This document shows, piece by piece, positions 35,247 through 46,880 of a stretch of DNA of 64,000 nucleotides. This DNA comes from Pseudoalteromonas citrea (GTDB lineage Bacteria > Pseudomonadota > Gammaproteobacteria > Enterobacterales > Alteromonadaceae): NCBI RefSeq assembly GCF_000238375.3, contig NZ_AHBZ03000015.1, positions 496,001 to 560,000 of the forward strand, written 5' to 3'. The first letter of the stretch is position 1, and the number at the start of each line of letters is the position of its first letter. The notes below the pieces were generated by a model, which saw only the letters and a program-made list of their open reading frames with translations, was not told where the DNA came from and made no database searches. Both the position numbers and the translations under genes were made by a program.

Positions 35247-37844
35247 CTACACAGCTTGCTGGATGATCACTTCATCTGCTTTTTGTGTGTATTGAGGCAT
35301 TTTATGGAAGTTGAGATAACGATAAGTATCAGCGGCGGTCACGTTGATCTGCTGCGCATAATCTTGATACTCCGCAGGCGTGGGCAGTTTGCCTATAATG
35401 GCAGCGACCGCAGCTAGCTCAGCTGACGCTAAAAACACGTTAGCACCAGTCCCTAAACGATTCGGAAAATTACGCGTAGAAGTTGATACCACGGTTGCTT
35501 TATCTGCAACCCGAGCTTGATTACCCATACATAACGAGCACCCCGGCGTTTCGATCCGTGCGCCTACTCGACCAAAAATACCATAGTAACCTTCGTCGGT
35601 AAGTTGATCTTTGTCCATTTTAGTAGGTGGTGCAACCCAAAGCTGAGTGGGTAGTCGGCCGCCATAGTTATCTAACAATTTACCTGCGGCGCGAAAATGG
35701 CCAATATTAGTCATGCATGAACCGATAAACACTTCATCAATTGACTCACCTTGCACAGTTGATAGTAAACGCGCGTCATCAGGGTCATTCGGTGCACATA
35801 AAATGGGCTCTTTAATATCGGCCAAATCAATGTCAATCACGTGGGCATACTCGGCATCGGGGTCCGCTTGCATCAACTTAGGGTTAGCCAGCCATTCTTG
35901 CATTTTTGTAATACGACGCTCAATCGTACGAACATCTCCATACCCTTCAGAGATCATCCATTTCAGCATCACAATGTTGGAATTTAAATATTCTGTAATA
36001 GACGCTTCTGAGAGTTTAACCGCACACCCCGCCGCAGAACGTTCGGCTGATGCATCTGATAATTCAAATGCTTGCTCGACCGTTAAGTGCTCAACGCCTT
36101 CAATTTCTAGTACTCGGCCAGAAAACTCATTAATTTTGCCTTTTTTCTCAACGGTTAATAGCCCTTGCTTAATTCCATAATACGGAATCGCATGTACTAA
36201 ATCACGTAATGTGATCCCGGGCTGCATTTCACCTTTAAAACGTACAAGAATTGACTCAGGCATATCAAGGGGCATAACCCCTGTCGCTGCCGCAAAAGCC
36301 ACCGCGCCAGAACCGGCAGGAAAAGAAATCCCCAGTGGAAAGCGTGTATGCGAATCTCCCCCAGTTCCCACAGTGTCAGGTAACAACATGCGATTTAACC
36401 AAGAGTGAATGACACCGTCACCTGGACGTAACGATACACCACCCCGGTTCATGATGAAGTCTGGCAAGGTATGATGAGTATTCACATCAATGGGTTTAGG
36501 GTACGCTGAAGTATGGCAGAACGATTGCATGGTTAAATCAGCGGAGAAACCTAAACAAGCTAAATCTTTTAATTCATCACGGGTCATTGGGCCGGTAGTG
36601 TCTTGCGAGCCAACAGTCGTCATTTTAGGCTCACAATATTGCCCTGGTCGCACACCGTCAACACCACACGCTTTACCCACCATTTTTTGGGCTAAGGTAA
36701 AACCTTTTGATGACGCTTGGGCTTCTACTGGTTTACGGAAAATCGTTTCGGCCTCAAGTCCTAATGAAGCCCGTGCTTTGTCAGTCAAACCTCGACCAAT
36801 GATCAAGGGGATACGACCACCTGCACGCACCTCATCAAGAATAACCTCTGATTTGAGTGAAAAGGTAGAGAGTACTTCATCCGTACCATGGCGCTTAACT
36901 AGACCTTCGTAAGGGTAAATATCGATTTGATCTCCCATATGTAGCTCTTCGACCGGCAATTCAATCGGCAGCGCACCGGAGTCTTCCATTGTATTGAAAA
37001 AGATAGGAGCAATTTTGCCACCTAAACAGACGCCACCAACCCGTTTGTTTGGCACAAAAGGAATATCATCTCCCATAAACCATAATACAGAGTTGGTTGC
37101 GGATTTACGTGACGAGCCAGTCCCTACTACATCACCCACATACGCTAACGGTAAACCCTGTTTTTTTAGCGTTTCTAATTGTGTAATTGGACCAATCTCA
37201 CCTGACTTTTCAGGGTTAATACCATCGCGGTCTATTTTAAGCATCGCCAGCGCATGCAACGGAATATCTGGACGAGACCATGCATCTGGTGCCGGAGACA
37301 AATCATCGGTGTTGGTTTCTCCAGTTACTTTAAAGACGGTGACAGAGATCTTTTCGGCAACGGCTGGTTTATCAGTAAACCACTGTGCGTTAGCCCAAGA
37401 TTCAATCACCTGTTGAGCAAACTTGTTACCCGCTTTTGCTTTTTCTTCTACATCGTAAAATGCGTCAAACATTAATAGTGTATGAGATAGCCCTTTCGCA
37501 GCGATAGGAGCCAGTGCCTCATCGTCCAAAAGCTCGATCATAGGTGCAATATTGTAGCCACCTAACATAGAGCCAAGTAACTCTGCTGCATACGCGTTTG
37601 TTATGAGTGGTGATTGTGTATCACCTTTTGCGATAGCCGCTAAGAAACCCGCTTTAATATAGGCTGCATCATCCACCCCAGGTGGTACACGATTGACGAA
37701 TAAATCGAGAATAAACTCTTCTTCACCTGCTGCCGGCGACTTAACAAGCTCGATGAGATCTGCGGTTTGCTGCGCATCTAATGGCTTAGGCACTATCCCA
37801 AGCTCTGCACGTTCTTCGACGTGTTGACGATATTCTTGAAGCAT
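35247..37844 (-). CDS. acnB: Aconitate hydratase B
   Basis: The main TCA-cycle aconitase, converting citrate to isocitrate through an iron-sulfur cluster. At 865 residues it has the length of AcnB. The domain order is AcnB-specific: an N-terminal HEAT-like domain ([15 protein letters not shown] onward), then the swivel domain ([18 protein letters not shown]), then the cluster-binding domains. Cluster cysteines are visible in GSCMTNIGH and in [10 protein letters not shown] (two). It is a single-gene unit with a 557-bp upstream gap and its own terminator. Confidence 0.97.
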   Translation of the reverse strand: MLQEYRQHVEERAELGIVPKPLDAQQTADLIELVKSPAAGEEEFILDLFVNRVPPGVDDAAYIKAGFLAAIAKGDTQSPLITNAYAAELLGSMLGGYNIAPMIELLDDEALAPIAAKGLSHTLLMFDAFYDVEEKAKAGNKFAQQVIESWANAQWFTDKPAVAEKISVTVFKVTGETNTDDLSPAPDAWSRPDIPLHALAMLKIDRDGINPEKSGEIGPITQLETLKKQGLPLAYVGDVVGTGSSRKSATNSVLWFMGDDIPFVPNKRVGGVCLGGKIAPIFFNTMEDSGALPIELPVEELHMGDQIDIYPYEGLVKRHGTDEVLSTFSLKSEVILDEVRAGGRIPLIIGRGLTDKARASLGLEAETIFRKPVEAQASSKGFTLAQKMVGKACGVDGVRPGQYCEPKMTTVGSQDTTGPMTRDELKDLACLGFSADLTMQSFCHTSAYPKPIDVNTHHTLPDFIMNRGGVSLRPGDGVIHSWLNRMLLPDTVGTGGDSHTRFPLGISFPAGSGAVAFAAATGVMPLDMPESILVRFKGEMQPGITLRDLVHAIPYYGIKQGLLTVEKKGKINEFSGRVLEIEGVEHLTVEQAFELSDASAERSAAGCAVKLSEASITEYLNSNIVMLKWMISEGYGDVRTIERRITKMQEWLANPKLMQADPDAEYAHVIDIDLADIKEPILCAPNDPDDARLLSTVQGESIDEVFIGSCMTNIGHFRAAGKLLDNYGGRLPTQLWVAPPTKMDKDQLTDEGYYGIFGRVGARIETPGCSLCMGNQARVADKATVVSTSTRNFPNRLGTGANVFLASAELAAVAAIIGKLPTPAEYQDYAQQINVTAADTYRYLNFHKMPQYTQKADEVIIQQAV

Positions 37845-38354
37845 AATTTTACCCTCTTGATGACGTGAACTGGCATAACCTGTTTAATTGTAAAAAGCTT
37901 ATGACCATAGATTCTGTGGCTTAGTATATGGCGTTTAGATATCGATGAGAATAAAACAGCAGGTATAAGGCTTTATACTCACTATAAATTTTGTGAATGA
38001 GCAGAGCAGTAAATCCATATTATGATGAATGAATAATTACAGGATACCGCTTTCCATCATAATTAAAGACTTTGATTTTTATAAGCTTTTAAGAAGGTAT
38101 TTAGTTTTAGCGCTCGCTAGCATATCTATGGCTCCCAATGCATATAACATCTAACTAATATTTACAGCTTGTATGACGGCAGGTCCATGCTAAAGGCTAA
38201 ACTGTTTAAAATCGACGTAAGAAGATGAATATATAGAAGCTTGGCCGATCCTGCGTTTTAGGCGAGAGATAATAAATTCAAATATAAGGAATTCGATGGA
38301 TAAAAGTACTTTTTCAGGACGATATGATTAGTATCTTGTGGTAGCCGCAGATAC
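37845..38354. other. Gap between acnB and rplQ
   Basis: About 510 bp without a supported gene. It must hold the acnB promoter, on the left side. A mini-frame of 11 codons with a good AAGGA site starts at 38296, but nothing shows it is used. No RNA gene was recognised. Confidence 0.55.
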
Positions 38355-38384
38355 AAAAAAGCCGAGCTATTGCTCGGCTTTTTT
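38355..38384 (-). terminator. Terminator of the alpha ribosomal operon
   Basis: GCCGAGC (38361-38367) and GCTCGGC (38372-38378), four-base loop, with six A on the left and six T on the right. It lies 18 bp after the rplQ stop. Confidence 0.92.
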
Positions 38385-38401
38385 AGTGTCTTCTACAAGA
38401 C

Positions 38402-38800
38402 TTACTCTGCAGACTGCGCGTCTTCTTGAGTTTCTTCAGTCGCAGGACGACCTAGAAGCTCAACATAAGCCATTGGTGCATTATCACCAGCACGGAAGCC
38501 ACACTTAAGAATACGAGTGTAACCACCTGGACGGCCTTCGAAACGAGGACCAAGTTCGCTGAATAACTTACCAACTACTTCATTATCACGCGTGCGAGCA
38601 AACGCTAAACGGCGGTTTGCTACACTGTCAGTCTTAGCCAGTGTGATTAAAGGTTCAATTACACGGCGTAACTCTTTCGCTTTAGGCACAGTTGTTTTGA
38701 TGATTTCGTGCTTCACCAATGAACTAGCCATATTGCTGAACATCGCTTTACGATGGCTGCTGTTACGGTTTAATTGACGACCACTCTTACGATGGCGCAT
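38402..38800 (-). CDS. rplQ: 50S ribosomal protein L17
   Basis: A 132-residue protein of the large subunit. The N-terminus [20 protein letters not shown] is diagnostic. It is the last gene of the alpha operon, 39 bp after rpoA, and is followed by a strong terminator. The acidic C-terminal extension ([11 protein letters not shown]) is usual among gammaproteobacterial L17 proteins of this length. Confidence 0.98.
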   Translation of the reverse strand: MRHRKSGRQLNRNSSHRKAMFSNMASSLVKHEIIKTTVPKAKELRRVIEPLITLAKTDSVANRRLAFARTRDNEVVGKLFSELGPRFEGRPGGYTRILKCGFRAGDNAPMAYVELLGRPATEETQEDAQSAE

Positions 38801-38839
38801 GACCCTATCCTTCTAACTAAACTAATATAGTAACTTAGC

Positions 38840-39826
38840 TTATTCAGCTAAGCTTGCCGGAGGCCAATTTTCTAGGCGCATGCCTAGAGAAAGACCACGT
38901 GAAGCCAGTACATCTTTTATTTCAGTCAAAGACTTCTTACCAAGATTTGGCGTTTTCAGAAGCTCAACTTCAGTACGCTGTACTAAGTCACCGATATATT
39001 GAATTTGCTCGGCTTTCAGACAGTTTGCTGAACGTACTGTTAGCTCAAGATCATCAACTGGACGAAGCAGAATAGGATCGAATTCTGGCTTCTCTTCTTT
39101 CTCTTCTGGCTCAGAAACATCACGTAAATCTACGAATGCATCTAATTGCTCAGCTAAGATAGTAGACGCACGGCGGATCGCTTCTTCAGGATCTAATGTA
39201 CCGTTTGTTTCCATATCAATGATTAACTTGTCTAAATCTGTACGTTGCTCAACACGGGCTGATTCAACCGAGTACGCAATACGTTCAACCGGGCTGAATG
39301 ATGCATCTAGCAACAGACGACCGATTGGACGCTCATCGTCATCAGAGGATAAACGACTAGACGCTGGCACATAACCACGACCGCGCTCAACACGAATACG
39401 CATGTTGATATCGCTATTACCTGCCGTTAAATGACAAATAATGTGATCTGGGTTGGCGATTGTTACATCTCCATCGTGCTGAATGTCTGCCGCTGTCACA
39501 GGGCCTACACCAGATTTTGTCAGGGTAAGAAAAACTTCATCTTTACCTTCTAGAGATACAGCTAAACCTTTAAGGTTTAACAAAATTTCAATGATGTCTT
39601 CTTGTACGCCTTCTTTCGCGCTGTACTCATGCAATACACCATCAATTTCAACTTCAGTTACTGCACATCCTGGCATAGACGAAAGTAGTATACGGCGTAA
39701 AGCGTTACCCAAAGTGTGACCAAAGCCACGCTCAAGTGGTTCTAAAACAACTTTAGAACGCGTCGGGTTGATAGCGTCGATATCGACTAATCTTGGCTTT
39801 AGGAACTCAGTTACAGAACCCTGCAT
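38840..39826 (-). CDS. rpoA: RNA polymerase alpha subunit
   Basis: A 328-residue subunit that starts assembly of RNA polymerase as a dimer and contacts UP elements and activators. The N-terminal domain contains [20 protein letters not shown]; the C-terminal domain (about 250-328) contains [18 protein letters not shown] and [12 protein letters not shown], the UP-element and activator contact surface. The length and sequence are close to E. coli. It stands between rpsD and rplQ in the standard order. Confidence 0.99.
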   Translation of the reverse strand: MQGSVTEFLKPRLVDIDAINPTRSKVVLEPLERGFGHTLGNALRRILLSSMPGCAVTEVEIDGVLHEYSAKEGVQEDIIEILLNLKGLAVSLEGKDEVFLTLTKSGVGPVTAADIQHDGDVTIANPDHIICHLTAGNSDINMRIRVERGRGYVPASSRLSSDDDERPIGRLLLDASFSPVERIAYSVESARVEQRTDLDKLIIDMETNGTLDPEEAIRRASTILAEQLDAFVDLRDVSEPEEKEEKPEFDPILLRPVDDLELTVRSANCLKAEQIQYIGDLVQRTEVELLKTPNLGKKSLTEIKDVLASRGLSLGMRLENWPPASLAE

Positions 39827-39850
39827 TTTATCCTCTCTTAACTCTTAACT

Positions 39851-40471
39851 TTACTTCGAGTAAAGTTCGACGATTAATTGTTCGTTAATGTCCGCAGACA
39901 GATCAGAACGCTCTGGTAGGCGCTTGAAGCTACCTTCCAATGTCTTACCGTCAACTTCAACCCAAGTAGGCTTCTCACGTTGCTCAGCCAACTCTAGAGC
40001 TGCAATGATACGTGCTTGCTTTTTAGACTTCTCACGAATTACTACAGTATCTTCTGGAGTAATTACGAATGAAGGAATATTTACAACACGACCATTAACC
40101 ATTACCGATTTGTGGCTTACTAGCTGACGTGCTTCAGCACGTGTGCTTGCAAAGCCCATACGGTAAACTACGTTATCTAAACGTTGCTCTAAAAGTTGTA
40201 ATAGGTTTTCACCAGTATTACCTTTTAGGCGAGCAGCATCTTTGTAGTAGTTGCGGAATTGCTTTTCAAGTACACCGTAGATACGACGAACTTTTTGCTT
40301 TTCACGTAACTGTAAACCGTAATCTGATAGACGACCTTTACGTGCGCCATGCTGACCAGGTGCTGTCTCAAGTTTACACTTTGAGTCGATTGCTCTCACG
40401 CCGCTCTTAAGGAACAGGTCAGTACCTTCACGACGACTCAGCTTGAGCTTAGGGCCCAAATATCTTGCCAT
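39851..40471 (-). CDS. rpsD: 30S ribosomal protein S4
   Basis: A 206-residue primary 16S rRNA binding protein beginning [20 protein letters not shown]. The S4 RNA-binding domain is at about 95-160 ([20 protein letters not shown]). In E. coli S4 represses the alpha operon by binding the rpsM leader; the same control is likely here but was not verified from structure. It lies between rpsK and rpoA. Confidence 0.99.
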   Translation of the reverse strand: MARYLGPKLKLSRREGTDLFLKSGVRAIDSKCKLETAPGQHGARKGRLSDYGLQLREKQKVRRIYGVLEKQFRNYYKDAARLKGNTGENLLQLLEQRLDNVVYRMGFASTRAEARQLVSHKSVMVNGRVVNIPSFVITPEDTVVIREKSKKQARIIAALELAEQREKPTWVEVDGKTLEGSFKRLPERSDLSADINEQLIVELYSK

Positions 40472-40492
40472 GTTCTTTCTCCTAACCTATTG

Positions 40493-40879
40493 TTATACGC
40501 GACGTTTCTTCGGTGGACGACAACCATTGTGTGGAATTGGCGTCACGTCAGTGATGTTTGTGATACGGTAACCAGCAGCATTCAAAGCACGAACAGCAGA
40601 CTCACGGCCTGGACCTGGTCCTTTAATGAATACTTCTAGGTTCTTAAGACCGTACTCTTGAGCAGCAGTACCTGCACGCTCAGCAGCAACCTGTGCAGCG
40701 AACGGAGTAGACTTACGAGAACCACGGAAACCAGAACCACCTGCAGTCGCCCAAGAAAGAGCATTACCTTGACGGTCAGTGATGGTTACAATCGTGTTAT
40801 TGAATGATGCATGAACATGAGCCATACCATCAACAACTTGCTTTTTAACCTTTTTACGACGAATTGGTGCTTTAGCCAT
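40493..40879 (-). CDS. rpsK: 30S ribosomal protein S11
   Basis: A 128-residue small-subunit protein at the platform. It starts [20 protein letters not shown] and ends with the conserved [11 protein letters not shown]. It sits in the alpha operon 13 bp after rpsM and 21 bp before rpsD. Confidence 0.99.
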   Translation of the reverse strand: MAKAPIRRKKVKKQVVDGMAHVHASFNNTIVTITDRQGNALSWATAGGSGFRGSRKSTPFAAQVAAERAGTAAQEYGLKNLEVFIKGPGPGRESAVRALNAAGYRITNITDVTPIPHNGCRPPKKRRV

Positions 40880-40892
40880 AACTTACCTCACC

Positions 40893-41249
40893 TTATCTTT
40901 TGATAGGCTTGCGAGGACCCTTACGAGTACGCGCGTTAGTCTTAGTACGTTGACCACGAAGTGGTAACGAACGACGATGACGTAAGCCACGGAAACAACC
41001 AAGGTCCATAAGACGCTTGATGTTTAAAGTCACTTCACGACGAAGATCACCTTCAACAGTGTACTTACCTACTTCTTCACGAAGTACGTCAAGTGTTTCG
41101 TCTGAAAGCTCACCGATTTTAGTATTTTCGGCGATACCAGTCGCTGCTAAGATAGCCTTAGAGCGAGTTTTACCTACACCATAGATAGCAGTTAAACCAA
41201 TTACTGCATGCTTATGATCAGGGACGTTAATGCCAGCGATACGGGCCAC
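40893..41249 (-). CDS. rpsM: 30S ribosomal protein S13
   Basis: A 118-residue small-subunit head protein. The start is a GTG at 41249: the protein then begins (V/M)[15 protein letters not shown], matching the family, and AGGAG lies eight bases upstream. The frame is open to 41330 but those 27 codons are leader sequence. It is the first gene of the alpha operon, 126 bp after rpmJ; in E. coli S4 regulates translation here, and a GTG start suits that kind of control. Confidence 0.97.
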   Translation of the reverse strand: MARIAGINVPDHKHAVIGLTAIYGVGKTRSKAILAATGIAENTKIGELSDETLDVLREEVGKYTVEGDLRREVTLNIKRLMDLGCFRGLRHRRSLPLRGQRTKTNARTRKGPRKPIKR

Positions 41250-41375
41250 TAACACATCTCCTATATTTCGATTCGATTCCCATCTGTTTGAAAAGCCCGT
41301 AAGGATACTCAAACGAAGACCGAACCACATTTAAAAACACAGGCCAAGTAGTATTACTTAGCCTGCATGAGTTTA

Positions 41376-41489
41376 TTAGCCTTGCCTTTGCTTATGCTTA
41401 GGCTCACTGCATATCACTCGTACTACACCAGCACGTTTGATAACTTTACAGTTACGGCAGATTTTCTTAACGGAAGCACGTACTTTCAT
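41376..41489 (-). CDS. rpmJ: 50S ribosomal protein L36
   Basis: A 37-residue protein, read directly from the strand: [20 protein letters not shown], then [17 protein letters not shown]. The zinc ligands are present as C-x-x-C near residues 11-14, a later cysteine and a histidine, so this is the zinc-binding (C+) form. It lies between secY and rpsM, the standard position at the end of the spc operon. Confidence 0.97.
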   Translation of the reverse strand: MKVRASVKKICRNCKVIKRAGVVRVICSEPKHKQRQG

Positions 41490-41512
41490 TGCTCAACTCC
41501 GTGAAAATAACC

Positions 41513-42841
41513 TTATCGGCTATAGCCTTTAAGGTTTGCTTTTTTAAGCACAGAATCATATTGATGAGACATCATATGAGTTTGTACTTGTGCCATGAAG
41601 TCCATGATCACAACAACGATAATCAAAATTGATGTACCGCCGAAGTAGAATGGCGTTTGCCATGCCATGGTCATAAACTCGGGCACCAGACAGATAAAGG
41701 TTATATACAAAGCACCTGCCAATGTCAGGCGTGTCATCACTTTATCAATGTATTTAGATGTCTGCTCACCGGGACGAATTCCTGGGATAAAAGCGCCAGA
41801 TTTTTTCAGGTTATCTGCTGTCTCACGCGGGTTAAATACCAACGCAGTGTAGAAGAAGCAGAAGAAGATAATAGCCGCGGCTAATACCATCGCATACAGA
41901 GGCTGACCAGGAGTCAACACTGCAGAGATAGCTTGTAGCACATCAGCGACCGGACCTTCACCTTGGCCGAACCAGCTTGCTATAGTACCAGGGAACAGAA
42001 TTATACTGCTAGCAAAGATTGGTGGAATAACACCCGCCATGTTTACTTTCAGTGGTAAATGCGTACTTTGAGCAGCAAATACCTGACGACCTTGTTGGCG
42101 TTTTGCGTAGTTAACAACAATACGTCGTTGACCACGTTCAAAGAACACAACAAGATAAGTAACAGCGAATACGATTACCGCAATCAATAGCAGTGCTAAA
42201 ACATGCAAATCACCTTGGCGCGCCATTTCAGCTGTCGAACCAATCGCAGACGGCAGGTTAGCTACAATACCAACAAATATTAGAACAGAGATACCGTTAC
42301 CGATGCCACGTTCTGTAATTTGTTCACCCAACCACATAAGGAACATAGTACCAGTTACTAAACTCACCACAGCGGTGAAGTAGAAACCAAAACCAGGGTT
42401 AACAACTAACCCGTCCATCATGCTTGGTAAGCCAGTGGCAATACCAATAGATTGGAATGTAGCAAGCACGAGCGTGCCATAACGCGTATATTGACTGATC
42501 TTCTTACGACCCTGTTCGCCTTCTTTCTTAAGCTCTATCATCGCAGGATGTATGTGCGTTAATAGCTGCATAATAATCGAAGCCGAAATATAAGGCATAA
42601 TACCGAGTGCCAATACCGAAGCTCGCTCAAGCGCACCACCGCTGAACATGTTGAACATTTCAACAATGGTGCCCTTTTGTTGCTCGAAGAACTCGGCAAG
42701 TACAGCGGCGTCAATCCCAGGGATCGGCACAAATGAACCCAAACGGTAAATAATGATAGCACCCAATACAAATAGTAATCGACGCTTCAGTTCCGAAAGC
42801 CCACTTTGTGCACTTTGCATATCTTGACCTGGTTTAGCCAT
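41513..42841 (-). CDS. secY: Protein translocase subunit SecY
   Basis: The 442-residue channel subunit of the SecYEG translocon, with ten membrane segments. It starts [20 protein letters not shown] and contains the characteristic [10 protein letters not shown] and the [20 protein letters not shown] segment with the cytosolic loop that contacts the ribosome and SecA. It stands between rplO and rpmJ. Confidence 0.99.
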   Translation of the reverse strand: MAKPGQDMQSAQSGLSELKRRLLFVLGAIIIYRLGSFVPIPGIDAAVLAEFFEQQKGTIVEMFNMFSGGALERASVLALGIMPYISASIIMQLLTHIHPAMIELKKEGEQGRKKISQYTRYGTLVLATFQSIGIATGLPSMMDGLVVNPGFGFYFTAVVSLVTGTMFLMWLGEQITERGIGNGISVLIFVGIVANLPSAIGSTAEMARQGDLHVLALLLIAVIVFAVTYLVVFFERGQRRIVVNYAKRQQGRQVFAAQSTHLPLKVNMAGVIPPIFASSIILFPGTIASWFGQGEGPVADVLQAISAVLTPGQPLYAMVLAAAIIFFCFFYTALVFNPRETADNLKKSGAFIPGIRPGEQTSKYIDKVMTRLTLAGALYITFICLVPEFMTMAWQTPFYFGGTSILIIVVVIMDFMAQVQTHMMSHQYDSVLKKANLKGYSR

Positions 42842-42852
42842 TGTGTACTTCC

Positions 42853-43287
42853 TTAGTCTTCTACCTTGCCTCCGGCAGCTTCAATAGCTTCGCGAGCACC
42901 TTTAGAAGCCTTAAGGCCTTTAACGGTAACTGCGCGTGAAACTTCGCCAGATTTAACAACTTTAACGAACAAAACGTTCTTTTTAACTAGACCAGCTGCC
43001 TGTAGCGCGCTTAGGTCTACCACATCGCCTTCAACTTTAGCGATTTCGTATAGGTTTACTTCAGCAGATACTAGTGATTTGCGTGAAGTGAAACCGAACT
43101 TAGGTAGACGACGTTGCATAGGCATTTGACCGCCTTCGAAACCAACGCGTACTTTACCGCCAGAACGTGACTTTTGACCTTTGTGACCACGACCACCAGT
43201 CTTACCAAGACCAGAACCGATACCACGACCAACACGTTTAGCGGCAGTTTTTGAACCTGCAGCAGGAGAAAGTGTATTCAAATGCAT
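42853..43287 (-). CDS. rplO: 50S ribosomal protein L15
   Basis: A 144-residue late-assembly protein of the large subunit. The glycine- and arginine-rich N-terminus ([20 protein letters not shown]) and the [17 protein letters not shown] motif are diagnostic. It follows rpmD by 5 bp and precedes secY by 11 bp. Confidence 0.99.
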   Translation of the reverse strand: MHLNTLSPAAGSKTAAKRVGRGIGSGLGKTGGRGHKGQKSRSGGKVRVGFEGGQMPMQRRLPKFGFTSRKSLVSAEVNLYEIAKVEGDVVDLSALQAAGLVKKNVLFVKVVKSGEVSRAVTVKGLKASKGAREAIEAAGGKVED

Positions 43288-43292
43288 TCGAA

Positions 43293-43475
43293 TTACCCCT
43301 CAACCTTAACCATGTATGAAACTTGGTTGATCATACCACGTACACATGCTGTGTCTTCCAACTCAACAGTGTGATTGATACGACGTAAACCAAGGCCACG
43401 TAAAGTAGCTTTATGCTTCGGTAAACGACCGATAGAGCTCTTTACTTGTGTAACTTTTACAGTGTTATTAGCCAT
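43293..43475 (-). CDS. rpmD: 50S ribosomal protein L30
   Basis: A 60-residue protein with the typical bacterial short form: [20 protein letters not shown] and [13 protein letters not shown]. It lies between rpsE and rplO with 5-6 bp gaps, consistent with coupled translation. Confidence 0.99.
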   Translation of the reverse strand: MANNTVKVTQVKSSIGRLPKHKATLRGLGLRRINHTVELEDTACVRGMINQVSYMVKVEG

Positions 43476-43481
43476 GGTTAA

Positions 43482-43988
43482 TTACCCCTGAATCTGTTCA
43501 ACAGTCAAACCACGTTTTGCAGCAATACCCTCTGGAGAATTCATGTTCTCTAGAGCTGAAATTGTTGCACGAACAACGTTGATTGGGTTAGTTGAACCGT
43601 AACATTTAGAAAGAACGTTCTGTACGCCCGTAACTTCTAATACTGCACGCATTGCGCCACCTGCGATGATACCAGTACCTTCAGATGCTGGTTTCATGAA
43701 CACTTGTGAACCTGCGTGACGGCCCTTGATAGGGTGTTGCAGTGTGTTACCGTTAAGATCAACGTTGATCATGTTACGACGCGCTTTTTCCATTGCTTTT
43801 TGAATAGCAGCTGGTACTTCACGTGCTTTACCGTAACCAAAACCTACTTTACCTGCGCCGTCACCAACTACTGTTAGTGCAGTGAAGCTAAAGATACGAC
43901 CACCTTTAACTACTTTAGACACACGGTTCACCGCAATTAGCTTTTCAGCTAAATCAGGCTGTTGTTGCTTTGCTTCTACGTTAGCCAT
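43482..43988 (-). CDS. rpsE: 30S ribosomal protein S5
   Basis: A 168-residue small-subunit protein involved in decoding fidelity. The S5 double-stranded RNA-binding fold contains [19 protein letters not shown] and [20 protein letters not shown], the usual site of spectinomycin- and ram-type changes. It follows rplR by 9 bp. Confidence 0.99.
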   Translation of the reverse strand: MANVEAKQQQPDLAEKLIAVNRVSKVVKGGRIFSFTALTVVGDGAGKVGFGYGKAREVPAAIQKAMEKARRNMINVDLNGNTLQHPIKGRHAGSQVFMKPASEGTGIIAGGAMRAVLEVTGVQNVLSKCYGSTNPINVVRATISALENMNSPEGIAAKRGLTVEQIQG

Positions 43989-43997
43989 TGTCTACTC

Positions 43998-44348
43998 CTA
44001 GAATTGCAAACCGGCTTCACGCGCAGCATCAGCTAGCGCCTTCACACGGCCGTGATATTTAAAGCCACTGCGATCAAAAGCTAGCTTTGCTATGCCTTTG
44101 TCAGCTGCACGTTCAGCAACCGCTTTACCTACAGCTTGTGCTGCAGCAACGTTGCTTGTACCTGTAACTGTTTCGCTAATTGCTTTCTCAACAGTAGAAG
44201 CAGCAGCCAGTACAGTACCCTCAGCATTAACTACCTGAGCGTAAATGTGACGTGGCGTGCGGTGGATAACAAGACGCGTTGTGCCTTGTTCAATAAAATT
44301 TCTACGTGTGCGTTTAGCACGACGTAGACGAGCTGTTTTTTTATCCAT
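43998..44348 (-). CDS. rplR: 50S ribosomal protein L18
   Basis: A 116-residue 5S rRNA-binding protein. The start [20 protein letters not shown] and the end [20 protein letters not shown] are diagnostic. It lies in the spc operon between rplF and rpsE. Confidence 0.99.
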   Translation of the reverse strand: MDKKTARLRRAKRTRRNFIEQGTTRLVIHRTPRHIYAQVVNAEGTVLAAASTVEKAISETVTGTSNVAAAQAVGKAVAERAADKGIAKLAFDRSGFKYHGRVKALADAAREAGLQF

Positions 44349-44357
44349 CGTCTTACC

Positions 44358-44888
44358 TTACTTCTTCTTGGCTTCTTTACGACGCACATGTTCGTCTGCA
44401 TAACGAACACCTTTACCTTTATAAGGCTCTGGTGCACGGTATGCGCGAATGTTAGCAGCTGTTTGACCAACAACTTGCTTATCTGCGCCCTTAACAAGAA
44501 TCTCAGTTTGGCTTGGAGTTTCAATCGTGATACCCGCTGGGATCTCGAAATTAACTGGGTGTGAAAAGCCAAGAGTTAAGTCTAATACTTTACCCTTAAC
44601 TGCCGCACGATAACCAACACCGATTAACTGAAGTTTCTTCTCATAACCTTCATTCGTACCAACAATCATGTTGTTGATAAGTGCACGAGCAGTACCTGCT
44701 TGTGCCCATGCGTTCGCAACTTCACGAGGTGTAGTTGTGATCACGTTATCAGTAAGAGTTACTTCAACAGCGTTGTTAATAGTACGAGTCAACTCACCGT
44801 TTTTGCCTTTAACTGTGATGTCCTGGCCTTTAATTGTAACTTCTACACCGGCAGGAACTGAAATTGGAGCCTTCGCTATACGAGACAT
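44358..44888 (-). CDS. rplF: 50S ribosomal protein L6
   Basis: A 176-residue large-subunit protein near the factor-binding site. It starts [20 protein letters not shown]; the C-terminal [20 protein letters not shown] is the signature. The gene order rpsH-rplF-rplR is standard. Confidence 0.99.
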   Translation of the reverse strand: MSRIAKAPISVPAGVEVTIKGQDITVKGKNGELTRTINNAVEVTLTDNVITTTPREVANAWAQAGTARALINNMIVGTNEGYEKKLQLIGVGYRAAVKGKVLDLTLGFSHPVNFEIPAGITIETPSQTEILVKGADKQVVGQTAANIRAYRAPEPYKGKGVRYADEHVRRKEAKKK

Positions 44889-44901
44889 TGTTCCCCTCCG
44901 A

Positions 44902-45294
44902 TTAAGCTACAAAGCCAATGATTTCACCACCGATACCAGCACTACGTGCGGCACGGTCTGTCATCAAGCCTTGAGAAGTTGATACGATAGCGATACCTAG
45001 ACCACCCATTACCTTCGGTAACGCGTCACGTTTCTTATAGATACGTAGACCTGGGCGACTAACACGCTGGATGTTTTCAATAACAGCTTTACCTTCGAAA
45101 TATTTTAATTCGATAGTCAATTCTGCTTTTACGTCACTAGATACTGCGAAGTCAGTAATGAAACCTTCGTCTTTAAGTACCTTTGCAACTGCTACTTTCA
45201 GCTTTGAAGTAGGCATTGCAACAGCAACCTTCTTCGCAGTCTGACCGTTACGGATACGTGTGAACAAATCCGCAATAGGATCTTGCAAGCTCAT
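44902..45294 (-). CDS. rpsH: 30S ribosomal protein S8
   Basis: A 130-residue primary 16S rRNA binder. It starts [18 protein letters not shown] and ends [24 protein letters not shown] is the S8 signature. In E. coli S8 is the translational repressor of the spc operon, binding near the rplE start; the same is plausible here but no site was modelled. Confidence 0.99.
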   Translation of the reverse strand: MSLQDPIADLFTRIRNGQTAKKVAVAMPTSKLKVAVAKVLKDEGFITDFAVSSDVKAELTIELKYFEGKAVIENIQRVSRPGLRIYKKRDALPKVMGGLGIAIVSTSQGLMTDRAARSAGIGGEIIGFVA

Positions 45295-45315
45295 TGTCTT
45301 ACTCCCGTGATTCTA

Positions 45316-45621
45316 TTACCAAGAAGCCTTTTTAAGGCCAGGAATTTCACCGCGCATAGCTGCTTCGCGAACTTTAATACGGCTCATGCCGAATTTACGA
45401 AGGAAACCATGTGGGCGGCCCGTAATGTTACAACGATTACGTTGACGTGCAGGGCTAGAATCACGCGGTAGAGCTTGTAGCTTTAATACCGCATCCCAAC
45501 GATCATCTTCTGACGCATTAACATCAGAAATGATAGCTTTTAGTGCCGCACGCTTTTCAGCGAACTGAGCAACTAATTTAGTGCGCTTTGCTTCGCGCGC
45601 TTTCATAGAATTCTTTGCCAT
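45316..45621 (-). CDS. rpsN: 30S ribosomal protein S14
   Basis: A 101-residue S14 of the long zinc-free (C-) type: the CxxC pairs are absent and the rRNA-binding end reads [20 protein letters not shown]. It lies between rplE and rpsH. The contrast with the zinc-binding L36 in the same operon is normal in gammaproteobacteria. Confidence 0.99.
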   Translation of the reverse strand: MAKNSMKAREAKRTKLVAQFAEKRAALKAIISDVNASEDDRWDAVLKLQALPRDSSPARQRNRCNITGRPHGFLRKFGMSRIKVREAAMRGEIPGLKKASW

Positions 45622-45631
45622 AACCCTACCC

Positions 45632-46171
45632 TTATTTCTTAAATGGGAAGTTAAACGCTTCTAACAACGCACGGCCTTCCTCATCAGTTTTCGCAGAAGT
45701 CGTGATTGTGATATCCATACCGCGAACACGGTCTACTTTATCATAATCGATTTCTGGGAAGATGATTTGCTCACGTACGCCCATAGAGTAGTTACCACGT
45801 CCGTCAAAAGACTTAGCACTTACACCGCGGAAGTCACGAATACGAGGCATTGCAATTGAGACTAAACGCTCAAAGAAATCCCACATACGTTCGCCACGTA
45901 GGGTTACTTTACAACCAATTGGGTAGCCTTCACGAATCTTGAAGCCAGCTACTGACTTACGTGCTTTCGTGATAAGCGCTTTCTGACCAGAGATTGCTTC
46001 TAGATCGTTTACAGCGTTTTCTAGAATTTTCTTGTCAGCTAGGGCTTCGCCCACACCCATGTTTAATGTGATCTTTTCGATCTGAGGGACTTGCATAACA
46101 GAGCTGAAACCGAACTTCTCTTGAAGTTCAACTACTACTTTGTCTTTATATACTTCATGCAGTTTCGCCAT
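45632..46171 (-). CDS. rplE: 50S ribosomal protein L5
   Basis: A 179-residue 5S rRNA-binding protein. [15 protein letters not shown] and [20 protein letters not shown] are conserved family segments, and [19 protein letters not shown] is near the C-terminus. It follows rplX by 15 bp. Confidence 0.99.
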   Translation of the reverse strand: MAKLHEVYKDKVVVELQEKFGFSSVMQVPQIEKITLNMGVGEALADKKILENAVNDLEAISGQKALITKARKSVAGFKIREGYPIGCKVTLRGERMWDFFERLVSIAMPRIRDFRGVSAKSFDGRGNYSMGVREQIIFPEIDYDKVDRVRGMDITITTSAKTDEEGRALLEAFNFPFKK

Positions 46172-46186
46172 CGTCTACTCCAACTA

Positions 46187-46501
46187 TTAGATAGTTTTAC
46201 CAGTAGATTTGAAGATACGTAATTTCTTACCGTCTTCAATCTTGAAACCTACACGATCCGCTTTACCAGTTTCCTGGTTGAAGATCGCAACGTTTGATAC
46301 GTCGACTGACGCTTCTTTCTCAACAATACCACCAGCTTGCTGCAACTGCGGAACAGGCTTTTGGTGCTTCTTGATTAAGTTAATGCCTTCGACAAATACT
46401 CGACCAGCTTCAGTTACAACTGAAAGCACTTTTCCGCGCTTACCTTTGTCTTTGCCGGCTAGTATGATTACTTCGTCATCACGACGGATTTTTGCTGCCA
46501 T
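46187..46501 (-). CDS. rplX: 50S ribosomal protein L24
   Basis: A 104-residue assembly-initiator protein of the large subunit. The KOW motif lies in [20 protein letters not shown] at residues 8-27; [12 protein letters not shown] follows. It lies 10 bp after rplN. Confidence 0.99.
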   Translation of the reverse strand: MAAKIRRDDEVIILAGKDKGKRGKVLSVVTEAGRVFVEGINLIKKHQKPVPQLQQAGGIVEKEASVDVSNVAIFNQETGKADRVGFKIEDGKKLRIFKSTGKTI

Positions 46502-46511
46502 GATAGATTCC

Positions 46512-46880
46512 TTATAGTACTTCTGGGGCTAGTGAAACGATCTTCATGAACTTTTCAGTACGCAGTTCACGAGTCACAGGGCCGAAGATACGAGTACCAA
46601 CAGGCTGTAAGCTATCATTTAAGATAACAGCCGCATTGCTATCGAAACGGATCAAAGAACCGTCCGGACGACGAACGCCTTTTCTAGTACGCACAACTAC
46701 CGCGTTTTTAACATCACCTTTCTTCACTTTACCGCGAGGAATTGCTTCTTTAACAGAAACTTTAATGATGTCACCAATCGCTGCATAGCGACGGTGCGAA
46801 CCACCAAGGACTTTTATACACTGCACTTTGCGAGCGCCGCTGTTATCAGCAACGTCCAGCTGAGTTTGCATTTGGATCAT
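46512..46880 (-). CDS. rplN: 50S ribosomal protein L14
   Basis: A 122-residue protein starting [20 protein letters not shown], the standard length. The frame is open upstream to 46952 but those codons belong to the leader. It is the first gene of the spc operon here. The genes normally upstream in a joined S10-spc cluster (rpsQ, rpmC, rplP and others) are not present; the divergent kinase gene starts 443 bp away. Confidence 0.98.
   Translation of the reverse strand: MIQMQTQLDVADNSGARKVQCIKVLGGSHRRYAAIGDIIKVSVKEAIPRGKVKKGDVKNAVVVRTRKGVRRPDGSLIRFDSNAAVILNDSLQPVGTRIFGPVTRELRTEKFMKIVSLAPEVL

Noticed and set aside
38296-38331. An 11-codon frame, MDKSTFSGRYD, with a good AAGGA site
   Set aside because: Too short and unsupported; it might be the broken start of a lost gene, but there is no further evidence.
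41250-41330. N-terminal extension of rpsM
   Set aside because: The family starts at [10 protein letters not shown] and the GTG at 41249 has the ribosome site; the upstream codons are leader.
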